From: Apilactobacillus bombintestini | GTDB lineage: Bacteria > Bacillota > Bacilli > Lactobacillales > Lactobacillaceae | Length of the DNA stretch: 64,000 nucleotides | Assembly (NCBI RefSeq): GCF_003627035.1 | Contig: NZ_CP032626.1 | Coordinates: 744,001-808,000 of the forward strand | Reading direction: 5' to 3' | Shown: piece after piece, positions 53,218 through 62,402 of the stretch | Layout: each line of letters opens with the position of its first letter | Position numbering within the stretch: the stretch's first letter is position 1 | The notes under the pieces: model-generated | The model's input: the letters and a program-made list of their open reading frames with translations, nothing else | The model's database searches: none | What the model was told of the DNA's origin: nothing | Program-made: the position numbers and the translations under genes

Positions 53218-54150
53218 TTATTGTGGACGACGATTTTTTCCAAACATCGCTACCTCTCTCGACAAGAATCGTACTCGTTGCATAATTCTTTTAGCCTTAA
53301 GTGGCTCTTCATCGCCCCTAGTATTAACACTTAAATGTTCTTTTTCAAATTGATCCATAGAAAAGTTAGAAGTAAAGAATGTAGTCAACGAATTTTGCAT
53401 TCTATATTCTAGGATAACTCCTAAAATATCATCCCTAATCCATGAAGACATGGAATCAGCACCTATATCATCCAAAATTAAAATTTGTGATTTCTTTATA
53501 GCGTCTAATTTATCAGATACTTGATTATTAGTAATAGAATTTTTCATTTCTACAGCAAAGCTTGGAAAATGCACTAAAGTAACGTTAAAACCACTTTTGG
53601 CTAATTCGTTAGCCATAGCAGCCATTAAATAAGTTTTTCCGACTCCAAATTCACCATAAAGATACATCCCTGGATGTGGTTTATCAGGTGAAGATGTATA
53701 TGCACTAATAAAGTCAGTAACTTTTTCCATAGCATTAATTCTATATTCATTTTCACTTAAATCAAAATCATCTAGTGACACATTCTTTATGTTTTTAGGC
53801 ATTGCTACTGCATGAATTCGTTTAAAGATTTTATTTTCACGCATTTTACGTAATTTTTCTTCAGTAGGTACATAAGATATATCAATTAATTTCTTACTGA
53901 TAGTTAAAGTAGGCACATATCCCTTTACAGTAGAGTCTTCACCTTTTTTAACTTTATTTCTTTCTTGCACGAATTCATATAGCTTAGCGATTGAATGTTG
54001 TACGGCATCAGGCTCTAATTTATCACTGTTAGCCTGTATAAAAGACTTAACTTCTTCGTCATTTAGTACTTCACTTACTAATTTCTTATATCTGTCGCCA
54101 TACTTACTTTTACTCATGGTTTGGGCTAATTGTTCGCTTAAATTTTCCAT
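53218..54150 (-). CDS. dnaI: Primosomal helicase loader DnaI
   Basis: 310 residues. N-terminal helicase-binding region, then AAA+ ATPase: LYGEFGVGKTYLMAAMANEL (Walker A), LILDDIGADSMSSW (Walker B) and TFFTSNFSMDQFE (sensor 1). Loads DnaC helicase with DnaB and DnaD. ATG at 54150 has GAGGG upstream; an in-frame TTG overlaps the dnaB stop. Confidence 0.93.
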   Translation of the reverse strand: MENLSEQLAQTMSKSKYGDRYKKLVSEVLNDEEVKSFIQANSDKLEPDAVQHSIAKLYEFVQERNKVKKGEDSTVKGYVPTLTISKKLIDISYVPTEEKLRKMRENKIFKRIHAVAMPKNIKNVSLDDFDLSENEYRINAMEKVTDFISAYTSSPDKPHPGMYLYGEFGVGKTYLMAAMANELAKSGFNVTLVHFPSFAVEMKNSITNNQVSDKLDAIKKSQILILDDIGADSMSSWIRDDILGVILEYRMQNSLTTFFTSNFSMDQFEKEHLSVNTRGDEEPLKAKRIMQRVRFLSREVAMFGKNRRPQ

Positions 54151-54152
54151 TC

Positions 54153-55538
54153 TCAACCCTCTTTTCTACGATTCTTTAATTTCTTAATTCTCTCTTGTAA
54201 TTCTTTCTTCTTAGTCTCATCGACTTGTTTTTCATTTTTACTATTATCATAACCATCTTTGGCCCAATCAGGTAAGGTTTCTTTAACATTAGCTTGGCCA
54301 TTGTATCTTCTAGAATAGTTACGCTTAGGCTTTATCTTATCAGATTTTCGTTTCTTAATATATTCGATGGCTTCAGATGAATTAGATATATGTTGTTGCG
54401 ACCAATTATCAGCAATGGCATCAAACAAACTCTTATTTAATCCCGACTTATCTTGATCAACCAACAAATGATAAGTAATCATATTAATAACTTCAGCATT
54501 CAAAATACCACGTTCCACTACTTCAGCTAAGATACGTTCTTCAGCAGAACGTACATATCCACCTTTAGCCTTTTTTAGATAATTTAAAAATTCTACTGGT
54601 GAATATTCTTGAGTAGATTTCACTAATTGCTTTTCTACATTGCTTAAACTAGATTCACTTGCTGAAGTTTGAGATTCGTTACCCCTAGCATCGGCAGTTT
54701 CTTGCAAACTAGCATGATTCTCTTTAAATTGTCTAGATACTATAACTTTAAATTTACGAGGATCGAAAACATTGTTAGTAACGTTAGTAGCTTTTTCTAT
54801 TAATTTAGACATTTGAATTTCATCAATACCATACAATTCATGTTCAGCATTAATTAAATCCACACTCTTCTTAACATCTGCAACGTTTACAAATGATTGA
54901 CTAAGCATATCTAATAACAAATTAAAGTCAAAGTCATCATTTACTGTATCTTTCGTACCAGTTTCAAATGACTTAACCCTATTAACATTATCCTTTACTT
55001 TATTTACTACTGTGGGTGTTTTAGCTATTTCACTTTGTTTAATATTGAATACTTCTAAAAAATTTTTAGAAATATTTTTATAGTCTGAAACATCAAAAGG
55101 TTCTTTAGCAAATTCTTGGAAAATATCTAAATAACGATCTTCACCAATTATTTGTAATAAAGAAACACTTAGTAAATCATCCGCAAAAAAGCTGTGAGTA
55201 TCTAAGGGATTAATTAATTGATATGCATATACTCTATCTTCTCCACTATTCTTAACTAAAGTCTTTAACAATCCTGCAGCCTCTAGTTTAATCCTAGCTT
55301 CATAAAAAGATTTAACATCAACATTTAAATATGAAAGTAATTCAAAATGGCTATGCACTTTATGTGGGTCTCTTTCTTGAGCCATACGCCAGAAATTATT
55401 TACTAATGCATAGGCTAAAACCCCAATGATAGGTTGATATAAAACATCAAGGGATGTTCTTTGCAAATCTGATATATCATCATTTGCAACTAATACAAAT
55501 TCAGATTGCGGATCAACGTTACGCCATTGTTCACTCAT
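54153..55538 (-). CDS. dnaB: Replication initiation and membrane attachment protein DnaB
   Basis: 461 residues. Two DnaB/DnaD-type domains: N-terminal winged helix (QRTSLDVLYQPIIGVLAYALVNNFW) and C-terminal DnaB2 with SPVEFLNYLKKAKGGYVRSAEERILAEVVERG. Works with DnaD and DnaI in helicase loading. ATG at 55538 sits 7 bases after GGGG; the ATG at 55544 is less well spaced. Between nrdR and dnaI, as in other Firmicutes. Confidence 0.92.
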   Translation of the reverse strand: MSEQWRNVDPQSEFVLVANDDISDLQRTSLDVLYQPIIGVLAYALVNNFWRMAQERDPHKVHSHFELLSYLNVDVKSFYEARIKLEAAGLLKTLVKNSGEDRVYAYQLINPLDTHSFFADDLLSVSLLQIIGEDRYLDIFQEFAKEPFDVSDYKNISKNFLEVFNIKQSEIAKTPTVVNKVKDNVNRVKSFETGTKDTVNDDFDFNLLLDMLSQSFVNVADVKKSVDLINAEHELYGIDEIQMSKLIEKATNVTNNVFDPRKFKVIVSRQFKENHASLQETADARGNESQTSASESSLSNVEKQLVKSTQEYSPVEFLNYLKKAKGGYVRSAEERILAEVVERGILNAEVINMITYHLLVDQDKSGLNKSLFDAIADNWSQQHISNSSEAIEYIKKRKSDKIKPKRNYSRRYNGQANVKETLPDWAKDGYDNSKNEKQVDETKKKELQERIKKLKNRRKEG

Positions 55539-55550
55539 ATTCATTCCCCA

Positions 55551-56021
55551 TTACTTATCCTTTTTTTGATCTTTATCTAAAACTTCTTTTAATTCATTAT
55601 AAAAAACAGTCATATCTTTAAATTGACGATAAACACTGGCAAATCTTATATATGCAATATCGTCAACGTTTACTAGTTCTTTCATAACGTATTCTCCAAT
55701 CAATTGACTGGATACTTCATTTTCACCTAGTGAACGTACTTTATTTTCTACTTTATCAGCTATAGCAGTCATTTTATCCATAGGAATTGGACGCTTTTCA
55801 GCTGAGCGGATAATTCCTCGTAGAATTTTTTCATGGTTAAATTCTTCACGATTTCCATTATTTTTGATAACTAATAATGGTGTTTGTTCAATTCTTTCAA
55901 ACGTTGTGTATCTGTAATTACAATTCTCACATTCACGTCTACGACGAATTACTTGCCCATTTTCAGCAGGTCTACTGTCGATAACTCTGGAAGAATTGTT
56001 ATGGCAATGAGGACATTGCAT
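55551..56021 (-). CDS. nrdR: Transcriptional repressor NrdR
   Basis: 156 residues. Zinc ribbon CPHCHNNSSRVIDSR...RRECENC, then an ATP-cone (ERIEQTPLLVIKNNGNREEFNHEK) that senses ATP/dATP. Represses ribonucleotide reductase genes. The sequence is complete and typical, with coaE directly upstream. Confidence 0.97.
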   Translation of the reverse strand: MQCPHCHNNSSRVIDSRPAENGQVIRRRRECENCNYRYTTFERIEQTPLLVIKNNGNREEFNHEKILRGIIRSAEKRPIPMDKMTAIADKVENKVRSLGENEVSSQLIGEYVMKELVNVDDIAYIRFASVYRQFKDMTVFYNELKEVLDKDQKKDK

Positions 56022-56036
56022 AATATCTCACCTCGA

Positions 56037-56621
56037 TCAATCTTTGTTATTAAATAATTTTACCACTTGAGCGCGTGTTTGCATAATACTGCCACTACTA
56101 TCAACGGTTTCATCTGACAATTTTTTCTTAATATCTAATGACCATTGACTATTAATTCTTTGCAGTGCAGCTTTTTTATCCAATCCATCGCGATTCATTA
56201 CTCTTTTTATTTGTTCATCTATATTACATGCGACAGTTACAATTTTATCACACATAAAATGATATCCATTTTCAAACAATGTGGGAGCATCTAAAATGAT
56301 GACATCTCCCTTCGCATTATTGATTCGATTGTTAACTTCATTTCGAATGTAAGGATCTATAATTCTAGTTAAAGCAGTCAATTTTTGTGAGTCTGAAAAG
56401 ACTATTGCGCCTAATTTTTTTCGATTTAACTCACCATTATCGTTCAAAATATCTTTGCCAAAAAAGGCAGTAATAGCCGCTAAGCCAGTACTACCTTTTG
56501 CTTGAACTTGGTGAGTAATTTTATCTGCATCAATTATTTCATAACCTTGACTAGCTAAATAACTAGATACTGTTGATTTACCGGTAGCTATACCACCAGT
56601 TAATCCAATCACTTCTACCAT
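56037..56621 (-). CDS. coaE: Dephospho-CoA kinase
   Basis: 194 residues. P-loop IGLTGGIATGKSTVS at the N-terminus, IIDADKITHQV (substrate Asp) and VILDAPTLFENGYHFMCD, the CoaE lid region. Last step of CoA synthesis. ATG at 56621 directly follows the mutM stop at 56623; a longer frame runs back into mutM and is rejected. Confidence 0.95.
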   Translation of the reverse strand: MVEVIGLTGGIATGKSTVSSYLASQGYEIIDADKITHQVQAKGSTGLAAITAFFGKDILNDNGELNRKKLGAIVFSDSQKLTALTRIIDPYIRNEVNNRINNAKGDVIILDAPTLFENGYHFMCDKIVTVACNIDEQIKRVMNRDGLDKKAALQRINSQWSLDIKKKLSDETVDSSGSIMQTRAQVVKLFNNKD

Positions 56622-56622
56622 A

Positions 56623-57456
56623 TTAGTCAGCCACTTTCTTTTGGCAATTAGGACAATAAGTAGTACCACGTTGAGCAACCTTTATCTTTTTAAACAAAGT
56701 ACCGCAACGTTCACATGGTTCACCTTGTTTCCCATATACATGAAGATGGTTTTGGAATTGACCAGCTTCTCCGTATGCATTGGAATATGAATGAACGGTA
56801 GTTCCATGTCCTTTAATTGCCATTTTTATTTCTTTAATAATATTTTGTCTTAATGTTTCTATTTTATCATCACTAATAGTATTAGTAATGGTTTCAGGAT
56901 GAATCTTACTCATCCATAAGACTTCATCACAATAGATATTACCTAAACCAGCAATATGGCTTTGATTTAATAAGAAAGGTTTAATTTTACCACGAGATTT
57001 ATTCATAACCTGTTTCATGTAGTTAAAAGTTAAATCATCTTCGGTAGGTTCAGGCCCAATAGTTCCTAAACCAGACAATGTCTTTTCTTCACCATTCTTA
57101 ATCAAATACATACGACCAAATTTTCGACTATCTTTGTAACGTAATTCTCGATTATCATCCAAGTGAAAAATTACATGTGTATGTTTTGATGGTTCCGTAC
57201 CATCAGGTTCTACATCATATTTACCTTCCATTCGTAAATGTGAGACTAACGTCATATCATTATTAAATCTAAATAAAAGATATTTTCCACGACGATCAAT
57301 ACGATCAATAGTCTGATTAGTTAGGGCATCTTGAAAAGACTTAGTGTCTACATTAATCATTTTGGGATATAACACATCAATACTTTTAATACTTGTTCCT
57401 TGCACAAGTTGTGTTAACCCTCTTCTAACAGTTTCTACTTCAGGTAATTCTGGCAT
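56623..57456 (-). CDS. mutM: Formamidopyrimidine-DNA glycosylase
   Basis: 277 residues. Removes 8-oxoguanine and other oxidised bases. PELPEVETVRRGL gives the catalytic Pro1/Glu2 after Met removal; the central helix-two-turn-helix GLGNIYCDEVLW and the C-terminal zinc finger CERC...CPNC are intact. Follows polA by 18 bp in the conserved polA-mutM-coaE order. Confidence 0.97.
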   Translation of the reverse strand: MPELPEVETVRRGLTQLVQGTSIKSIDVLYPKMINVDTKSFQDALTNQTIDRIDRRGKYLLFRFNNDMTLVSHLRMEGKYDVEPDGTEPSKHTHVIFHLDDNRELRYKDSRKFGRMYLIKNGEEKTLSGLGTIGPEPTEDDLTFNYMKQVMNKSRGKIKPFLLNQSHIAGLGNIYCDEVLWMSKIHPETITNTISDDKIETLRQNIIKEIKMAIKGHGTTVHSYSNAYGEAGQFQNHLHVYGKQGEPCERCGTLFKKIKVAQRGTTYCPNCQKKVAD

Positions 57457-57474
57457 TTCTCCAACCTCACTTAT

Positions 57475-60122
57475 CTATTTCAAAGTGTACCAATTATCAC
57501 CATAATGGCTCTTTACGTTTAATGGAACATTTAATTTAACAGCAGAGTCCATTACTTCTGGTACTAATTGTTTTAATGTTTCAATTTCTTCTTTAGGTGC
57601 TTCAAAGATCAATTCATCATGTACTTGCAACAACATAGTTGCTTTCATGTTTCTATCTTTAATAGCTTCTTTCATTTTAATCATGGCTATTTTAATAACA
57701 TCGGCCGCACTACCTTGAATTGGTGAATTCATAGCTGTTCTTTCAGCAAACGAACGTAAATTAAAGTTCTTAGAATTAATATCTGGTAAGTAACGACGAC
57801 GATGTAAGATAGTTTCTACATAACCTTTTTCTTTAGCAGATTGGATACTTTCATCCATGTATTTTTTAACATCAGGATATTCAGCAAAGTACTTATTAAT
57901 GAATTCAGTAGCTTCTTTACGGCTAATTCCAGTATTTTTAGCTAATCCAAAAGCAGAAATACCATAAACAATACCAAAGTTTACCGCCTTAGCTTGTCTT
58001 CTTAATTCTGGAGTAACTTCACTATTATCCTTTAATCCAAATATTCTTCTGGCTGTTGATGCATGAATATCATCATTATGGATAAATTCATCTTGCATGT
58101 TCTTATCACCAGAGATAGATGCTAATACTCGTAATTCAATTTGTGAGTAATCAGAAGAAAAGATTTGCCAACCTTCATGACTAGGTACAAATGCTTGTCT
58201 TATGCGACGACCTTCTTCAGTTCTAACTGGTATATTTTGTAAGTTAGGTTCAACTGAAGACAAACGACCGGTCTGTGTTAATGTTTGCAAGTATCTAGTA
58301 TGCACTTTTCCATCTGAATGAATATCGGAAAGCAATCCTTCTACGTAAGTAGATAAAATCTTAGCAACTTGGCGGTATTCTAACACAGATTGAACTATTG
58401 GGTAATCAGGAGCTAATTGTTCTAATACTCCTACTGCGGTTGAGTAACCAGTTTTGGTTTTCTTGATAACTGGCAATTGAAGTTTTTCAAATAGAATAAC
58501 ACCTAATTGTTTAGGGGATGCTATATTAAATTCTTCTCCTGCGTCATTGTAGATACTTTGTTCTATTTCTGATAATCGTTCAGATAACTTGCCACGCATT
58601 GATTCTAAAACATCAGTATCAACTGTAACTCCAGAAACTTCCATATCACCTAAAATGAAGGTTAATGGCAATTCTACATTTTTATATAGATCCCATTGAT
58701 TATGATTCTTTAATTCTTCAAATAAGTTATCTTTTAGTGCGCTAATTGCATTAATTTTACGAGCAAAATGTTCATATAGCTTCGTACCTTCTGGTATAGA
58801 ACGCTTTGCACCTTTTCCATACACATCGTCATCAGATTGTACTTCGTAATAATCGTGTCTATTAGCAACTTTTCCTAAGTCATTACTATTATCATTAGTA
58901 TCCAATAAATATGAAGATAGTAATAAATCAAAGGAAACGTTTCGTAAATGAATGCCTAAACGATTTAATCCTACATAAGTACGCTTAGCATCAAAAACAT
59001 TCTTAGCAACATCTTCACTCTCTAGAATATTTTTAATATGATCATTATCTAATAATGAAACATCATCACTAACATAATTAGTATCACCAATTTTTAAAGC
59101 GAATCCAAAGAATTTCCCAGTGTGATAATTATCTCCATCCATGGCAAGATAGAAAGTTACTTCATTATCATCAGTGTCACTAAGCTTATCTATATTATCT
59201 TCACTTAATTGTTCATATTTAACGTCTTCCATATGTTCTGTGGAGTTGGCGTTTATATCACTAAGAAACTTATTGAAATTCATTTCACGATAAAATTTAA
59301 TTAAATTATTCATATCATCGCCTTGATATGGAATATCATCTAATGAAATTTCAATAGGTGCATCACGTCTTATAGTAGCTAGTTTTTTATCTAAGATAGC
59401 TTCTTCTTTATCTTGAATTAAATGTTCTTTTAGCTTTTTACCACTGACTTCATCAAGATTACTATATACATTTTCTACACTACCAAATTGTTTAACTAGC
59501 TTTAAAGAAGTTTTATCTCCTACTCCAGTTACCCAGGATAATTATCGGAGGAATCTCCTTTAAGTGCCTTCCAATCAATAATTTGGGATGGTGTGATGCC
59601 CATTGTTTCTTTAACATAATCGGTATCATATCTAGTAACACCAGTTACTCCTCGATTACTAATAGAAACAGTAGTTTGATCAGAACATAATTGTGTTAAA
59701 TCATAATCACCAGTAACTATAGTGGTTTCAAAACCAGATTCATCAGCTTTTTTGGACAATGTTCCAATAATATCATCAGCTTCAAAATCTTTAAGTTCAT
59801 ATGTTTTAATTCCACGATTTTTTAATAATTTTTTTACGTAATCAAATTGTTCTAATAATTCTTCAGGAGTTTTATTTCTTCCGCCTTTATAATCAGAATA
59901 CATCTTGGTTCTAAAGGTAGTTTTTCCAGCATCAAATGCCACTAAAACATGAGTTGGCTTTACTTTATCCAACATAATATCCAACATGTTGTTAAAACCA
60001 TAAATCGCATTTGTATGTAATCCTTGATTATTAGTAAATTTTTCCACTTGATTAATCAAAGCAAAAAATGCTCTGTAGGTAATACTATTTCCATCAATTA
60101 ATAGTAATCTTTTATCAGACAT
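57475..60122 (-). pseudogene. polA: DNA polymerase I, single-base frameshift
   Basis: Coding sequence for an 882-residue PolA is intact except for one missing base near 59532-59534. The 5' frame (60122-59529) encodes the 5' nuclease up to GDSSDNYPG and then meets TAA. One base over, translation resumes as VTGVGDKTSLKLVKQFG with no gap. The lesion is in a GGG run that would be GGGG in frame. The second part has polymerase motifs DYSQIELRVLAS (A), RRQAKAVNFGIVYG (B) and LQVHDELIFE (C). The 3'-5' exonuclease residues are absent, as in other lactobacilli. A restart ATG at 59313 has AAGG 6-8 bases before it. It is either a sequencing error in a short homopolymer or a real recent mutation. Confidence 0.88.
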
Positions 60123-60193
60123 ATAATTCTCCTTATTCGTTTATTCTACTAGAACTCATTTTAACATGTATATATACATTATATAAAAAATAA

Positions 60194-60226
60194 AAAAGAT
60201 GGTGTTGTAAAAACACCATCTTTTTT
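60194..60226 (-). terminator. Terminator of the Bax-inhibitor-like gene
   Basis: AAAAAAGATGGTGTT pairs perfectly with its complement around a short loop; a T run follows on the minus strand. Confidence 0.9.
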
Positions 60227-60931
60227 CTAGTTGTTGTTATCACCAATTCCAAAAATACTTAATAAGTATAGGAATAAGTTAATAAAGTCCATGTACAATT
60301 GCATAGCACCAAAAATAGCTAAACTATTATCTGATACTTGACCATTGTATTCATTAAAACTTTCTTTGATTTTTTGACTATCATATGCTGTAAATGCAGT
60401 AAAGATAATTACACCTACAAAAGAAATGATTAAATCAAATAATGAGTTGTGTAAGAAAATGTTAATGATACTTACAATAAGCAAAGCAATTAATGCTGCA
60501 AATGCTTGAGTTCCAACTTTATCTAAGCTCTTCTTAGTAGTTACACCAATTACAGCCATAATGACAAAGTCAACAGTTGCGGTCAAGAAAGCTTGTGTAA
60601 TTGCTACTCCACTATAAAGCACAAAAATGTAGGAGAATAATCCACCAGTCAATGCAGAAAATACAATTAAGGAAATAAATCCAGAAACAGCATTTTTCAT
60701 TGCAAGACTTTGAGTAGCAAAAGCTAAGGCAATCCATAGGATAAATCCTACGAGAGTAGCAACGGGTGTAAGTCTAACATTATATACATTACCCATCATG
60801 TAGGAAACTAATCCTGAAACTAAAACGGATAGAGCCATCCAGCCATATGTTTTGGATAGAAACTTATTCATACCAAATGCATCATTAACTAAACGGCGGC
60901 CAGTTTGATCATAATTATTCATATTAATCAT
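60227..60931 (-). CDS. Bax inhibitor-1 family membrane protein (YccA-like)
   Basis: About 234 residues with seven membrane helices. FLSKTYGWMALSVLVSGLVSYM near the start and TAYDSQKIKESF followed by AIFGAMQLYMDFINLFLYLLSIFG at the end define the BI-1/YccA/LFG family. Bacterial relatives are pH-dependent calcium-leak channels or FtsH-associated; the role here is unknown. ATG at 60931 follows GAGGAGG closely; ATG at 60922 is another option. Confidence 0.86.
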   Translation of the reverse strand: MINMNNYDQTGRRLVNDAFGMNKFLSKTYGWMALSVLVSGLVSYMMGNVYNVRLTPVATLVGFILWIALAFATQSLAMKNAVSGFISLIVFSALTGGLFSYIFVLYSGVAITQAFLTATVDFVIMAVIGVTTKKSLDKVGTQAFAALIALLIVSIINIFLHNSLFDLIISFVGVIIFTAFTAYDSQKIKESFNEYNGQVSDNSLAIFGAMQLYMDFINLFLYLLSIFGIGDNNN

Positions 60932-60997
60932 AAACCTCCTCATTAACACTTATAATTATTACAGTAATTCTAACAGAATTAATAAAAACTACAAGAA

Positions 60998-62332
60998 TTA
61001 ATTAACATTATTAGTTACATCATTTAATAACTTTTCATAGATTCGTTCGTATTTTTGAATATCACCTGCACCCATAAATACTACAACTGCATCATGATAT
61101 TGCAATAATGGAGACATATTTTCAGCCTTAATTAAACCACCATTTTTAGTAATTTTCTTTTCCAAGTCAGCACTGGAAACCTTACCAGATTTTTCACGTG
61201 GTGAACTGTAAATCTTAGTAATGTATACATCATCAGCTTTGCTTAAACTCTTAGCAAAATCGTCTAAGTATGCAATAGTACGACTGAAAGTATGTGGTTG
61301 AAATACTGCAATAACCTTCTTGTTAGGGTATTCTTGTCTTGCAGCGTCAATAGTAGCATTGATTTCAGATGGATGATGAGCATAATCATCAATAATAGTC
61401 ATATCTGAAACTTTTCTTTGAGCAAAACGACGCTTTACACCCTTAAATGTTTCTAATTCATTTTGAATTTCATCTAAATTATCATGTTCAAAGTATGAAA
61501 CTGCGATGACAGCCAATGCGTTTAACACATTGTGTTCACCATATAAATGAATGTGGAAATGACCTAATTTTTCCCCTTTGTATTCAACATCAAATTCTGA
61601 ACCAGAAGTACTCTTTACTACATTAGTTGCTCTGAAATCATCATTTTCACCAGTACCATAGTAGTAAATAGGAACATTGGCAGTAAGATCACGAAGATTC
61701 TTATCGTCACCCCATGCAAAAATACCTTTCTTAGTTTGGTTTGCAAATGTTTGGAAGGCACTCTTAACATCATCAATACCTGTATAGTAATCAGGATGAT
61801 CAAAATCAATGTTTGTCATGATTGCGTAATCAGGACTTGTAGCTAAGAAATGACGTCTGTATTCATCAGCTTCATAAGCGAAGAATCTTGCATCAGGAAC
61901 ACCTTTTCCAGTTCCATCACCAATTAAATAATCAGTTGGTGCAATTCCAGATAAAACATGAGCTAATAGTCCAGTGGTACTTGTTTTACCATGCGCACCA
62001 CAAACACCAATACTAGTGTGTCCTTTAATCATTTCACCTAAGAATTCATGATATCTGTAAACATCTAATCCCATTTCACGGGCTTTTTTAATTTCAGGTT
62101 GATCATCATTAAATGAGTTACCAGCAATTACTGTTAACCCTTCTTTAATATTATTAACATCAAAAGGAAGAATTTTAATTCCAGCTTTTTCTAGTCCAAC
62201 TTGTGTAAATGTATATTTTTCAATATCTGAGCCTTGTACTTCATATCCTCTATCTTTTAGGATTCGTGCCATTGCTGACATTCCAGTACCTTTAATTCCA
62301 ACAAAGTGATATATCTTTTTTGCATCATCCAT
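60998..62332 (-). CDS. murC: UDP-N-acetylmuramate--L-alanine ligase
   Basis: 444 residues. Mur ligase: [17 protein letters not shown] for UDP binding, [17 protein letters not shown] (ATP loop), [20 protein letters not shown] and the C-terminal [10 protein letters not shown]. Adds L-alanine to UDP-MurNAc in peptidoglycan synthesis. It follows ftsK with about 70 bp between. Confidence 0.97.
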   Translation of the reverse strand: MDDAKKIYHFVGIKGTGMSAMARILKDRGYEVQGSDIEKYTFTQVGLEKAGIKILPFDVNNIKEGLTVIAGNSFNDDQPEIKKAREMGLDVYRYHEFLGEMIKGHTSIGVCGAHGKTSTTGLLAHVLSGIAPTDYLIGDGTGKGVPDARFFAYEADEYRRHFLATSPDYAIMTNIDFDHPDYYTGIDDVKSAFQTFANQTKKGIFAWGDDKNLRDLTANVPIYYYGTGENDDFRATNVVKSTSGSEFDVEYKGEKLGHFHIHLYGEHNVLNALAVIAVSYFEHDNLDEIQNELETFKGVKRRFAQRKVSDMTIIDDYAHHPSEINATIDAARQEYPNKKVIAVFQPHTFSRTIAYLDDFAKSLSKADDVYITKIYSSPREKSGKVSSADLEKKITKNGGLIKAENMSPLLQYHDAVVVFMGAGDIQKYERIYEKLLNDVTNNVN

Positions 62333-62402
62333 TGTTAAATGCTCCTTTTATCTGTCATTAACTTTATAATATCAGATTTATGACTAATAAGTTATTATTT
62401 TT

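Noticed and set aside
58400-59300. Loss of PolA 3'-5' exonuclease residues as a new pseudoenzyme case
   Set aside because: This loss is general among lactobacilli and many other Firmicutes.
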